Positions 17,956 to 26,722 of a DNA stretch of 64,000 bases are shown here, in pieces (positions within the stretch are counted from its first letter, which is position 1; each line of letters begins with the position of its first letter). Location of the stretch: contig NZ_QTJU01000005.1 of NCBI RefSeq assembly GCF_003412455.1, positions 62,001 to 126,000 on the forward strand, written 5' to 3'. A program made the position numbers and the translations under genes. The notes under the pieces are model-generated. The model saw only the letters and a program-made list of their open reading frames with translations. It ran no database searches and was not told the DNA's origin. This stretch comes from Deminuibacter soli (GTDB lineage: Bacteria > Bacteroidota > Bacteroidia > Chitinophagales > Chitinophagaceae).

Positions 17956-17972
17956 AATGTGGCGATTAAATT

Positions 17973-19154
17973 TTATGAATGATGTGTAATCAGTGTCAGT
18001 GTTTGCTGTGCAATCATGTATTCTTCATTGGTGGCTATTACATATACCGGCACATGGCCGCTGCCGGAAGAAACAAGCAATTCATGTGCATTGTTGCGTG
18101 TTTCATCCAGCGTAATACCCAGGTAATTCAGCCCGGCACAAATGCGGGAGCGCACTACCGCTGCGTTCTCACCAATACCGCCTGTAAACACCAGTGCATC
18201 CAGTCCGCCCAATGCAGCAGTAAAAGCGCCGATCCATTTTTTTACCTGGTAGCAATACATATTTATTGCAACAGCAGCATTGTCACTGGATGCTTCCTGT
18301 TGCAGCAACTCCTGCATATCGGCGCTTGTTTCCGATACACCCAGCAAACCGCAATCATGGTTCAGCAGGTTGTTCAATGCAGCCGGGCTCATTTTTTCAT
18401 GACGCAGCAAAAAGGAAACAATACCCGGGTCAAGATCACCGGGCCGCGTGCCCATCATAGTGCCACCCGTAGGTGTAAAGCCCATGGTAGTATCGATGCT
18501 TTTGCCTGCCTGCACAGCAGCAAGACTTGAGCCATTACCCAAATGCGCGAGAATAACGCGGCCATTGGCAACACTTTCACCAGCCGCCTGCTGCAACTGC
18601 TGCAACACGTAGGCGTACGACAAACCATGAAAACCGTAACGGTGTATACCCTGTTTGGCATAACGCCGGGGAATAGGCAGCAGGCGGGCTACAGCCGGTA
18701 AACCGGTATGAAAAGCGGTATCAAAACACACCACCTGCGGCAGCCGGGGAAAAATTGATTGCATTTTCTGGATGAGTGCAATTTCGCCGGGCAGGTGATC
18801 GGGGTCGTAGGCACTGATATCCCGGAGCGCTTTCAGCAACTGCGCATCTACAAAAGCGGGCTGCGTGTACTGCATGCCATGTACAATGCGGTGACCAATG
18901 GCCAGCAGCCTGTTTGCATAAGATTGTTGCTGCAGCCATTCAGCAAAAAATGTAGCAGCAGCCTCCAGGTCTTTTGCCTCGATGTTTTTTTCGGGCTGCT
19001 GTGTACCGGATGCCTGTTTAAAGGAAAACCGCGCATGCGCTGTACCAATGCCTTCAATTTTCCCTTTCACCTGCAGCTGCAGGCCCACATTATATAACGC
19101 AAACTTAATACTCGACGATCCGCCATTTACCGTTAAAATACTCCCCTGCTCCAT
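17973..19154 (-). CDS. ackA: acetate kinase
   Basis: 393 residues from the ATG at 19154. The frame extends 14 codons further, but [20 protein letters not shown] is the family start. [13 protein letters not shown] and [16 protein letters not shown] are the standard signatures, and [14 protein letters not shown] closes the ATP site. The enzyme converts acetyl phosphate plus ADP to acetate plus ATP. It is first in a two-gene operon with phosphoketolase, giving a phosphoketolase shunt rather than the usual Pta-AckA pairing. Confidence 0.96.
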   Translation of the reverse strand: MEQGSILTVNGGSSSIKFALYNVGLQLQVKGKIEGIGTAHARFSFKQASGTQQPEKNIEAKDLEAAATFFAEWLQQQSYANRLLAIGHRIVHGMQYTQPAFVDAQLLKALRDISAYDPDHLPGEIALIQKMQSIFPRLPQVVCFDTAFHTGLPAVARLLPIPRRYAKQGIHRYGFHGLSYAYVLQQLQQAAGESVANGRVILAHLGNGSSLAAVQAGKSIDTTMGFTPTGGTMMGTRPGDLDPGIVSFLLRHEKMSPAALNNLLNHDCGLLGVSETSADMQELLQQEASSDNAAVAINMYCYQVKKWIGAFTAALGGLDALVFTGGIGENAAVVRSRICAGLNYLGITLDETRNNAHELLVSSGSGHVPVYVIATNEEYMIAQQTLTLITHHS

Positions 19155-19292
19155 AGAAATACAGATTGTAGTAAACAAACACATACATACCGGCACAGGC
19201 CGCTATAGCCGTAAACAATCTTATGTAAAGAAAGGTTGGAATACCTGCGGAAGATTCAATGCAAACCATAAACCGGACAGAAAGCGTTAAGC

Positions 19293-19673
19293 TTATAGCG
19301 GATAGGCTGTTTGGCACATACCGCCATCACATTCATCATACAACGTTATCAATGCTTGCAACCGGGCTACAATGTATTCCTGCGGAATATCTTCATCCGG
19401 GTTAATCTCTATTGTTTCAAAGTGATTGCGCTTGCGGGTGCCTTCCTGTTGGGGCAGCACGCTTTTATCGGTAACGAAACCAAACAGCAGCTTCTTGCGG
19501 TTCACCCATAAAAAAGCCAGTTTGCGGTTGCCGAGGTAAAAGAAAGGGATCTGGAATTTGCGCACATGTGTAATGCGCGCGTCAAGCCGCAGTACAATGG
19601 CCTTCAGCGCCAGCAGGCATTCCCGGATGGCTTCCGGCTGTTTGGTATAATACGCTTCCAGCGTTGTTTTCAT
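19293..19673 (-). CDS. DUF1801 (YdhG-like) protein
   Basis: 126 residues from the ATG at 19673. The upstream part of the frame is shadow of the preceding gene. KQPEAIRECLLALKAIVLRL, then KFQIPFFYLGNRKLAFLWVN and KKLLFGFV, match the DUF1801 fold, a small cytosolic alpha/beta protein with a distant SRPBCC-independent structure and no known activity. It follows the AlkD-like gene by 5 bases and is almost certainly co-transcribed with it. Confidence 0.75.
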   Translation of the reverse strand: MKTTLEAYYTKQPEAIRECLLALKAIVLRLDARITHVRKFQIPFFYLGNRKLAFLWVNRKKLLFGFVTDKSVLPQQEGTRKRNHFETIEINPDEDIPQEYIVARLQALITLYDECDGGMCQTAYPL

Positions 19674-19678
19674 GCTGC

Positions 19679-20776
19679 TTATTTCAATACAAATGGGTGT
19701 TTTACTTTTTCTTCTCCATTCACAATAACCGACACTTCGTGTTTGCCGGGATAAAACACCCGCGTAGTAATGGCCTTGAACGATTGCCTGCGTGTAACCG
19801 TGCAAACCTCGCCAGGCGCATAATCACGCTCACTTACTTTAAACACTTTGCGCGATAACTGGCCGTTGGCCCTGAGATAATAAATGCCATATTCCAGCCG
19901 TACCTTTTGTACCTTTTTGCCGGTGTTGGTAATGGTGCAGGTAAAGCTGAGCGAATCACCCATTTTCACATGCTTTTCTGTTACAGTAAAATCGCTTACT
20001 GTAATGGCAGTGCCGGTTAATCCATACAGTGCCAGTACTTCAGGGTTACCCTGTTTCAGCAATGTACGGCAGCCATGTTTAACAATGGCATCTGTAGCGG
20101 CACTGGTACCTTTCCATTTGCGTGCAATGGATAATGCCACACCGGGATGGTCTTTCGCAATATCATTGAGGTTATTGGCTACGCTTCTGCGAACGGTTTC
20201 AGACGGGTCGTTCTTTAAGTTTTCGAGCAGGGGCAGCAATGGTGAGGGATCTTTTTTAAGGGCGGGTATGGCCAGCGCCCAGGGCAAACGCGGGCGGCTG
20301 CCTTCACTGGCCAGCCTGCGTACGGCAGCGCTTTTGTGGGTTGACCAGCCGGTCATTACACCGATCATTTCATCCCCATACTTCAGCAGGAAGGGCCGCA
20401 CGGCAAATTCAGCGCTGATAAATTGCGTGATCTGCTCCAGCGCATACACCGATTCCCTGAAATGATCAATACCGTACATGGCCACATATTCAGGCAGAAA
20501 AATATAAGGCAGCAAGCCATCGGAAACACCTGTTTTCACCAGTTCATCTACCAGCTTTACCAGCAGTTTTGCTGCCTTGCCAAACTGCTTCGGCATAAAC
20601 AGGTGCAATACCTGCGTGGTATGCAGCATACGCTCTTTCCATTCCATGTTTTTGAATGCCGGCGATAGTGCTTTCTTTACAAAACCGGTCTTATCAAACG
20701 CGGGTATCACACCAACTGCCACAGCAGCGAGTTCATTATAAAACCTGGCTGAATACACATCCTTAATCAATCCCAT
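19679..20776 (-). CDS. DNA alkylation repair protein (AlkD-like HEAT repeats) with C-terminal beta domain
   Basis: 365 residues. The first 240 form the HEAT-like repeats of the AlkC/AlkD superfamily of glycosylases for N3/N7-alkylpurines: VRRLASEGSRPRLPWA, the LLENLKNDPSETVRRSVANN repeat, then LNDIAKDHPGVAL. Residues about 255-365 add an Ig-like beta sandwich (SLSFTCTITNTGKKVQKVRL, FYPGKHEVSVIVNG), an extension seen in some bacterial members. It lies between LigD and DUF1801 on one strand, suggesting a small DNA-repair cluster. Confidence 0.8.
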   Translation of the reverse strand: MGLIKDVYSARFYNELAAVAVGVIPAFDKTGFVKKALSPAFKNMEWKERMLHTTQVLHLFMPKQFGKAAKLLVKLVDELVKTGVSDGLLPYIFLPEYVAMYGIDHFRESVYALEQITQFISAEFAVRPFLLKYGDEMIGVMTGWSTHKSAAVRRLASEGSRPRLPWALAIPALKKDPSPLLPLLENLKNDPSETVRRSVANNLNDIAKDHPGVALSIARKWKGTSAATDAIVKHGCRTLLKQGNPEVLALYGLTGTAITVSDFTVTEKHVKMGDSLSFTCTITNTGKKVQKVRLEYGIYYLRANGQLSRKVFKVSERDYAPGEVCTVTRRQSFKAITTRVFYPGKHEVSVIVNGEEKVKHPFVLK

Positions 20777-20876
20777 ACTGCTTGCCTGTACCTTGTTTGC
20801 CTGATACGGTACCGAAGGTATTCAAAAACAAAAAACGCGCAAAGCGTATACTAACCAGTTTGATAAACGGCAACCG

Positions 20877-22997
20877 CTACCGGTTCCAGGCTTTTACCAC
20901 CTTATGCAGGTTAATACCCTTACCCAGCACGGGTTTAAACAAATCGCCTTCGCGCTTCACACGCTGTATGGCATTTTTTATGGTAAAGTCTTTCATCTGC
21001 AGGCCCTTTTTTATTTCCTCCCAATGCAGCGGCATCGATACCGTGGCACCGGGTTTGGGACGCAGTGAATACGGTGCAGCCAGGGTGGCCTTGGGGCGGT
21101 TTTGCAGGTAATCAACATACAGTTTGCCTTTGCGGTTGCGTGTCATGCGTTCGATGCTGGTGAACGATGGCAGGCGTTCGTGCACCTGTATGGCAATCAT
21201 TTTTGCAAACAGCTGGCATTCATCATACGTATATTTCGCTGCAAGCGGTATGTACACATGAATACCGGTTGATCCGGATGTTTTGGCATACCCGGTTATG
21301 CCTATCTCATCCAGCACCTGCTTTACCGTTTGCGCAGTTTGAATCACCTGTTCAAAGGTATTACCCTTATCAGGGTCCAGGTCAATCAAACACCAGTCAG
21401 GGTGATCCGGCGTTTTCACGGTGCTGTTCCAGGGATTCATTTCAATGGCGCCGAGGTTGGCCATATACAACAAAGCAGCTTCATCGTGCGGCACCAGGAA
21501 GTTCTTGTCTTCCCCTTCACTGGTATGATACGGGTATTGCTGTATCCAGTCCGGTGCCTTACCTGTTACATCTTTCTGGTAAAAGCTGTGGCCGTTAATC
21601 CCATTCGGAAAGCGGTTAAGCGATTGCGGGCGGTTTGCCAGGTACGGCATTATATACGGTGCTGCCTGGTAGTAATAATTCAGCATATCACGTTTGGTAT
21701 ACCCTTCGGCAGGCCAGTATATTTTGGAGAGATTGGTAAAACTCAGCTCATGACCATTCACCTTGCGTACTTGCGTTGTATCCTTCGGGTTCAGCAGGGT
21801 TTTGCGTTGCTGTTCGCCCGATGGTTGCAGCAGCCGTTTGGTTTTGCTGTTTTCTTTCCGGGAAAGTACTTCCTTTGTTTTAACAGCGGTTTCTGCTGTT
21901 ACTGTTTTGGCAGCTTTGTCTTCCCGCATGCCTTCAAAACTGGGATGCCGCATTACACCATCGCTGGTAATTTCTGCATAACTCACTTCACACACCATTT
22001 TGGGCTGCAGCCAGGTAACACGTGCGTGCGGCGGGTTGGGCCTGAAGCGCGAGGGCTTGTTTACATCAGGCACATCGGAGAAAGGGCATGTTTTTATTAC
22101 CAGCGGTTTAAACTGCTGCATCAGCTGCCGCTGCAGCTGATCATTAAAGCCGGTGCCTATTTTGCCGGTGTATTGCAATTTACCTTTGTTGTAAACACCT
22201 ACCAGCAGGGAGCTGAAAGCCTTGAGCGAATCATCGTTGCGTGTATAACCGCCAATCACTACTTCATGACGCTTGTGTGTTTTGATCTTCAGCCAGTCAC
22301 GCGTGCGTTCGCCCGGCAGGTACAGGCTGTCCGCCTTCTTGGCCATAATGCCTTCCATACCCATTTCACCGGCCGCTTTCAGAAAGTCAACGGCAGAAGT
22401 CGCAAAGTTTTCACTGAAACGGATAATGCCGCCTGCAGGCACCAATTGTTTCAGCAGCGCACGGCGTTGCACCAATGGCTCATCCATCAGGTTATAACCA
22501 TCGAGCCAGAGCAGGTCAAATACATAGTACACCAGCTCCCCATCTGCCTCGCTGCGCCAGTTTTGCAATGAACCAAAGTGCGCAATGCCTTTTTCATTGA
22601 TCACGCAGATTTCACCATCTACCACCGCATTTATGTTCCATTGCTGAACGGCAGTTTGTACAGGATAAAACTTTTCATTAAATAATTTATTGTTGCGTGA
22701 GAGCAGGTTTACCTTTTGCCCGTTACACAATGCAATGGCACGGTAGCCATCCCATTTTATCTCGTATAGCCAGCCTTCTTTGTCAAAAGGCTCGTTTACC
22801 AGCGTAGCCAGCATGGGCGCTACTGTTTGGGGAAAGGTTGCTTTGGGCGCCCTGAGTGGCTTTGCAGGCTTTTTACCATTCAATACACCTGGCTTCCGCG
22901 CACCCTGCTTCCGGGGTGCAGCAATGCCTGTTTTTTTAACCGGATTTTTCTTTGCCGTAACACGGGCGGCCTTTTTGGGTGCTGCTGTTGTTGCCAT
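20877..22997 (-). CDS. ligD: DNA ligase D, ligase plus polymerase domains
   Basis: 706 residues from the ATG at 22997, which opens a Lys/Ala-rich linker; an upstream start at 23084 is less likely. An ATP-dependent ligase domain covers about 55-370: EIKWDGYRA gives the nucleotidyl-accepting Lys81, and EGIMAKKADSLY, the OB-fold and MVCEVSYAE follow. An archaeo-eukaryotic-primase-type polymerase domain covers about 420-706. LIDLDPD carries metal-binding Asp539/Asp541, SGSTGIH the catalytic His, and LYVDYLQNRPKATLAAPYSL the last motif. The 3'-phosphoesterase domain found in many LigD proteins is absent. It works with Ku in end joining, but no Ku gene is in the window. Confidence 0.93.
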   Translation of the reverse strand: MATTAAPKKAARVTAKKNPVKKTGIAAPRKQGARKPGVLNGKKPAKPLRAPKATFPQTVAPMLATLVNEPFDKEGWLYEIKWDGYRAIALCNGQKVNLLSRNNKLFNEKFYPVQTAVQQWNINAVVDGEICVINEKGIAHFGSLQNWRSEADGELVYYVFDLLWLDGYNLMDEPLVQRRALLKQLVPAGGIIRFSENFATSAVDFLKAAGEMGMEGIMAKKADSLYLPGERTRDWLKIKTHKRHEVVIGGYTRNDDSLKAFSSLLVGVYNKGKLQYTGKIGTGFNDQLQRQLMQQFKPLVIKTCPFSDVPDVNKPSRFRPNPPHARVTWLQPKMVCEVSYAEITSDGVMRHPSFEGMREDKAAKTVTAETAVKTKEVLSRKENSKTKRLLQPSGEQQRKTLLNPKDTTQVRKVNGHELSFTNLSKIYWPAEGYTKRDMLNYYYQAAPYIMPYLANRPQSLNRFPNGINGHSFYQKDVTGKAPDWIQQYPYHTSEGEDKNFLVPHDEAALLYMANLGAIEMNPWNSTVKTPDHPDWCLIDLDPDKGNTFEQVIQTAQTVKQVLDEIGITGYAKTSGSTGIHVYIPLAAKYTYDECQLFAKMIAIQVHERLPSFTSIERMTRNRKGKLYVDYLQNRPKATLAAPYSLRPKPGATVSMPLHWEEIKKGLQMKDFTIKNAIQRVKREGDLFKPVLGKGINLHKVVKAWNR

Positions 22998-23248
22998 ACT
23001 ACTTATATGCAAATACCCATGCCAATTAGCTGCACAGGCCCGTGTTGTTAAAAATTTTACCATTTGAGGCGCTGCATGCCCCATCTGTATTGGGTTTGCC
23101 CCAACCGCATAAAACCTGCTACACCCTTTTGTAGAAGCGTTGCTACACCCGCATGCCTGTTGCTGCAGTATTGCCCTTGCCCGAACAGCTGCCAGATCGT
23201 GGCACGTTTTTGCAGGTACTTCCTGTAAATAACAAATAATCTCGACTT

Positions 23249-23848
23249 ATGGAAAAGAAAAGCACCACCACGCGTAACAGCGGTTTAGCCAGTAACGCAA
23301 CAAAAGAAACAGCGTCACAAACCAATAAAAAAGCAAACACACAAGACCAGGAAAGCAACAACCACCCGAAGTTGCAGGAGTTTTTTGTCGACAGCCTGAA
23401 AGACATCTACTGGGCTGAAAAACACCTGGTAAAAGCATTGGGCAAACTGCAGAAAGCAGCAACTACAGATGAATTAAAAAATGCATTTGGAGAACACCAG
23501 TCACAAACCGAAGAGCATGTAACCCGCCTGGAGCAGGTGTTTGAAATAGTTGGAGAAAAGGCCGTTGCTAAAAAATGTGAAGCCATGGATGGCATCACCA
23601 AAGAAGCAGATTCAATTGTGGAAGAAACAGAAGAAGATACTTACACCAGGGATGTAGCCCTGATTATGGCTGCACAAAAGGCAGAGCACTATGAAATAGC
23701 CACTTACGGCACATTGGTGCAGCTGGCAAAGGTTTTACAGTACGATGATGCGGCAGAATTGCTGAACCAGACACTGGAAGAAGAAAAAGAAACAGATCAG
23801 AAGCTGACAGATATTGCAGAATCCAATATCAATAACGAAGCAGAATAA
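23249..23848 (+). CDS. DUF892 / YciF-like ferritin-like protein
   Basis: 199 residues. A Lys/Thr/Gln-rich disordered tail of about 35 residues precedes the four-helix bundle. LQEFFVDSLKDIYWAEKHLV is the hallmark opening of the DUF892 (YciE/YciF) family. Glu and His residues that could bind a di-metal centre appear in AEKHLVKAL, TEEHVTRLE and AEHYEIATYG. These cytosolic stress proteins rise under osmotic or oxidative stress; the activity is unproven. It is divergent from ligD, consistent with a stress context, and is followed by a terminator. Confidence 0.88.
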   Translation: MEKKSTTTRNSGLASNATKETASQTNKKANTQDQESNNHPKLQEFFVDSLKDIYWAEKHLVKALGKLQKAATTDELKNAFGEHQSQTEEHVTRLEQVFEIVGEKAVAKKCEAMDGITKEADSIVEETEEDTYTRDVALIMAAQKAEHYEIATYGTLVQLAKVLQYDDAAELLNQTLEEEKETDQKLTDIAESNINNEAE

Positions 23849-23875
23849 CAAATAACCCAGGTGTTCGTATGAATG

Positions 23876-23911
23876 GCCGGTGACCGTGGAGACACAGTCA
23901 CCGGCTTTTGT
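23876..23911 (+). terminator. terminator of the DUF892 gene
   Basis: A 9-bp stem, GCCGGTGAC with GTCACCGGC, followed by TTTTGTTTG, 28 bases past the stop. Confidence 0.8.
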
Positions 23912-23976
23912 TTGCATTTCATGCTATGCAGCACTACCAGCCCAATTAACCCGCCACTGCATATTTGCTGCCGCCT

Positions 23977-24402
23977 TTAATTACCGCGTATGATCTTTTC
24001 CTTGTGCGCCTTTCCCCAGCTGATCATCTCCAGGATAATATGTCCGAATGAGTAACAATAATCCGTAGCGGAGTATTCCACCTTTGTGGGAGAATCCGGG
24101 TTTTCTGTGCGCCTGATTAATTGATTCAGCTCCATTTCCTTCAGTTCACGCGATAACATGCGGGTAGTAATGCCGGGAATACTGCGCTCAATTTCACGGA
24201 AACGCCTGTTGCCATTACAAATAGAATTAATGATCGGCAGTTTCCATTTGCCGCCAATCACATAAATGGCATCCTGCAGGGCCTGCACTTCTTCGGCAGC
24301 ATTGCGCGGGTTCGACAATACGGCTTTTGACCGTTTTTCCATCTTTTTCTGGGCAGCTGTTTTACTGTGTGCTGCGGCTGTTACCGTGGGCGCTTTCTTC
24401 AT
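23977..24402 (-). CDS. HxlR-family transcriptional regulator
   Basis: 141 residues from the ATG at 24402. The frame continues 17 codons upstream, but a promoter lies there. After a basic tail, residues about 45-135 form the HxlR winged helix: IGGKWKLPIINSI, RRFREIERSIPGITTRMLSR, then KVEYSATDYCYSFGHIILEM. These regulators act as small redox- or ligand-responsive dimers and often control a neighbouring oxidoreductase. The adjacent gene beyond the repeat array is a hydrolase on the same strand. Confidence 0.9.
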   Translation of the reverse strand: MKKAPTVTAAAHSKTAAQKKMEKRSKAVLSNPRNAAEEVQALQDAIYVIGGKWKLPIINSICNGNRRFREIERSIPGITTRMLSRELKEMELNQLIRRTENPDSPTKVEYSATDYCYSFGHIILEMISWGKAHKEKIIRGN

Positions 24403-24428
24403 TTTGGTATCATACGTTATACTGATTA

Positions 24429-24462
24429 CAAAGTTATACCATATTAACGACAATGCCGCAAA
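24429..24462 (-). promoter_or_regulatory. promoter of the HxlR gene
   Basis: On the minus strand, TTTG at 24459-24462, a 22-base spacer and TAACTTTG at 24429-24436, a perfect match to the Bacteroidota -7 box TAnnTTTG. The expected start point is about 20 bases before the ATG at 24402. The direct repeat GTATAAC...GTATAAC here could be an autoregulatory site. Confidence 0.5.
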
Positions 24463-24467
24463 CGGCG

Positions 24468-25178
24468 TTTAAAGGTTTAACGTTTCAGGTTTAACGTTGA
24501 ACTTAAGCGAAGATCGAAGCGAACACTTCCTAAAAAAACTTTAAACTTCAAACTAAAAACAGTTTAAAGGTTTAACGTTTCAGGTTTAACGTTGAACTCA
24601 AGCGAAGATCGAAGCGAACACTTCCCAAAAAAACTTTAACCTTCAAACTAAAAACAGTTTAAAGGTTTAACGTTTCATGTTTAACGTTGAACTCAAGTGA
24701 AGATCGAAGCGAATACACCCCTCAAAAAACTTTAAACTTCAAACTAAAAACAGTTTAAAGGTTTAACGTTTCAGGTTTAACGTTGAACTCAAGCGAAGAT
24801 CGAAGCGAACACTTCCTAAAAAACTTTAAACTTCAAACCTTAAACTAAAAACAGTTTAAAGGTTTAACGTTGAACTCAAGTGAAGATCGAAGCGAACACA
24901 CCCTCAAAAAACTTTAAACTTCAAACCTTAAACTAAAAACAGTTTAAAGGCTTAACGTTTCATGTTTAACGTTCAACTCAGCGAAGATCGAAGCGAATAC
25001 TCCTCAAAAAACTTTAAACGTCAAACTTCAAACTAAAAACAGTTCAAAGGTTTAACGTTTCATGTTTAACGTTGAACTCAATGGAGATCGAGCGAATACT
25101 TCTCAAAACTTTAAACTTCAAACCTTAAACTTCAAACTAAAAACAGTTTAAAGGTTTAACGTTGAACTCAACGAAGAT
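24468..25178. repeat. tandem array of seven and a half ~95-bp repeats
   Basis: Units begin with TTTAAAGG (or a near match) at 24468, 24563, 24658, 24754, 24855, 24943, 25043 and 25147, so lengths are 88-104 bases. Each unit contains GTTTAACGTTTCAGGTTTAACG, written here as two halves (GTTTAACGTTTCAG, GTTTAACGTTGAAC). GCGAAGATCGAAGCGAA, a run of A, and ACTTTAAACTTCAAACTAAA complete the unit. Differences are point changes and small indels. There are no conserved short repeats with unique spacers, so it is not CRISPR. The array starts in the HxlR promoter region and ends two bases before the hydrolase stop codon. Confidence 0.9.
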
Positions 25179-25179
25179 C

Positions 25180-26079
25180 TCAGAATTTCGTTTCTGCAAA
25201 CACACCTACCGGCCTGATGGGTGGTTCGCCGGCTGCTGTGTTATTGGCAATGAAGGTGAGCAGGTCGCGGTTCAGGGAATCGCGGTTGGTGTAAAACAAG
25301 CCATGGGGTGCACCCTGGTAAATAAGGTAAACCGCATCAGGCAACAGGGTGGCTGTTTGGTTGCCGCCGGTTTCGAGCGGAACAGTTTTGTCTGATTCAC
25401 CATGAATAATAAGTACGGGTACTTTAATGGAAGCCATGTCTTGCCGGAAATCGGTGCCTGCAAAGGAAACTGCGCATTGCTGCGTGGCCAGGGGCGAGGC
25501 AAAACCAGCAATGGTACGGTAATGATCCAGCATGGGTGTGCTTACCGGGTGGTAAATCAGGCTGATGCCGAAAAAGGCTTTGCCGAAACTATCGAGAAAG
25601 GCAATGCGGTCTTCTTTTATTCCCTTTAGCATACCGTCAAAAACAGCCTGTTCCACACCATGCGGATTATCGGCCGTTTTGAGCATAAACGGTGTAACGG
25701 AGCTGATGAGTACTATTTTGGCAATGCGTGCAGTGCCATACTTCGCACAATAGCGTACCACTTCACCGCCGCCCATCGAAAAACCTACCAATACTGCATT
25801 TTGCAGGTCCAGGTGTTCCAGTAAAGCATGCAGGTCGGCCGTGAGTGTATCATAATCATAGCCTGCTGCAGGGCGTGATGATTTGCCAAACCCTCTCCTG
25901 TCGTAAGTAATGCAGCGCAGGCCATGCTGCAGCAGTTCATTTACCTGGTACTCCCACATATCACCGCTGTATGGCCAGCCATGTATCAGTACAACAGGCT
26001 GTCCGCTGCCAAGGTCTTCGTAGTGTATGTGAACGGGTTCGTGTTGCGATGGTTCATTGTTAATGGTAATAAAGCTCAT
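25180..26079 (-). CDS. alpha/beta hydrolase (non-haem haloperoxidase-like)
   Basis: 299 residues from the ATG at 26079, which starts the conserved core. Codons upstream to 26211 look like non-coding sequence rich in Cys and Arg. LIHGWPYSGDMW holds the oxyanion HGWP, YDRRGFGKSS follows, and GFSMGGGEVVRY gives the nucleophile Ser. HGESDKTVPLE and GAPHGLFYTN supply Asp and His. The pattern matches the cofactor-free chloroperoxidase/esterase group. It is cytosolic, substrate unknown. Its TGA stop abuts the tandem repeat array. Confidence 0.9.
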   Translation of the reverse strand: MSFITINNEPSQHEPVHIHYEDLGSGQPVVLIHGWPYSGDMWEYQVNELLQHGLRCITYDRRGFGKSSRPAAGYDYDTLTADLHALLEHLDLQNAVLVGFSMGGGEVVRYCAKYGTARIAKIVLISSVTPFMLKTADNPHGVEQAVFDGMLKGIKEDRIAFLDSFGKAFFGISLIYHPVSTPMLDHYRTIAGFASPLATQQCAVSFAGTDFRQDMASIKVPVLIIHGESDKTVPLETGGNQTATLLPDAVYLIYQGAPHGLFYTNRDSLNRDLLTFIANNTAAGEPPIRPVGVFAETKF

Positions 26080-26226
26080 GAGATACGGTTTTACAGCAAC
26101 TGTTGAAAAAAGCATACCATAGCAGCAAACCCTACAGTTATGGCATTGAACGCTACAGGCCCTGCGGCTATTTTCAACACCGCGGTTAAATCTGTGGCCA
26201 AAAGCGGGCAATGGCCGGGATTGCTG

Positions 26227-26616
26227 TTAAATAGGCATAGGTTTCAAACGGATGGTATCCGTATGCACCACGCTGCCGGTGTGTTGCGCGCCATACACGT
26301 TTACATCAATGGTATCAATAAAATAGCCATTCTTTTTCAGCAGCACCACACGGCCATCTGGCCCTGCTTTACCCGGCTCATCACCCGGCCAGCTAATTCT
26401 TCTTTGTGTAACAGGCGGAATAGCAAAACGGCCCTGTGTATCAGACAAACCATATACAACGCCGCCCGGACTTTCAATTTGCACGGCACTTAAACAGGTA
26501 TTGGTTACGCTGTCTGTTACTACCGCTTCTATACCCGGGCGAAGGGTAACGGTAGTACAATGGGCAAACAGGCTAATACAAAACACAAGGCAGGATGTTC
26601 GTTTATACATCGGCAT
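26227..26616 (-). CDS. carboxypeptidase-regulatory-like lipoprotein
   Basis: 129 residues with a lipoprotein signal (CISLFAHC, Cys near residue 20). The rest is one beta-sandwich: GIEAVVTDSVTNTCLSAVQI then YGLSDTQGRFAIPPV, the carboxypeptidase-regulatory-like (CarboxypepD_reg) pattern. A final TIRLKPMPI strand closes it. It is probably anchored in the outer membrane and of unknown role. It lies upstream of the hydrolase on the same strand. Confidence 0.65.
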   Translation of the reverse strand: MPMYKRTSCLVFCISLFAHCTTVTLRPGIEAVVTDSVTNTCLSAVQIESPGGVVYGLSDTQGRFAIPPVTQRRISWPGDEPGKAGPDGRVVLLKKNGYFIDTIDVNVYGAQHTGSVVHTDTIRLKPMPI

Positions 26617-26722
26617 TCATCATTGATTAGAAAAGCAGGTTATATTCTATAACAACATTAACGCGGAATGGTTTTTTGCCTATCTTACCACCATATCTTA
26701 TTTTATTGCTGAATAACGAACC

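Noticed and set aside
21330-22571. 413-codon open frame opposite ligD
   Set aside because: Antisense shadow of a well-conserved ligD coding region; the translation has no domain features.
24468-25178. Possible CRISPR array
   Set aside because: Units are repeated over their whole 88-104 bases with only small changes; there are no unique spacers and no cas genes.
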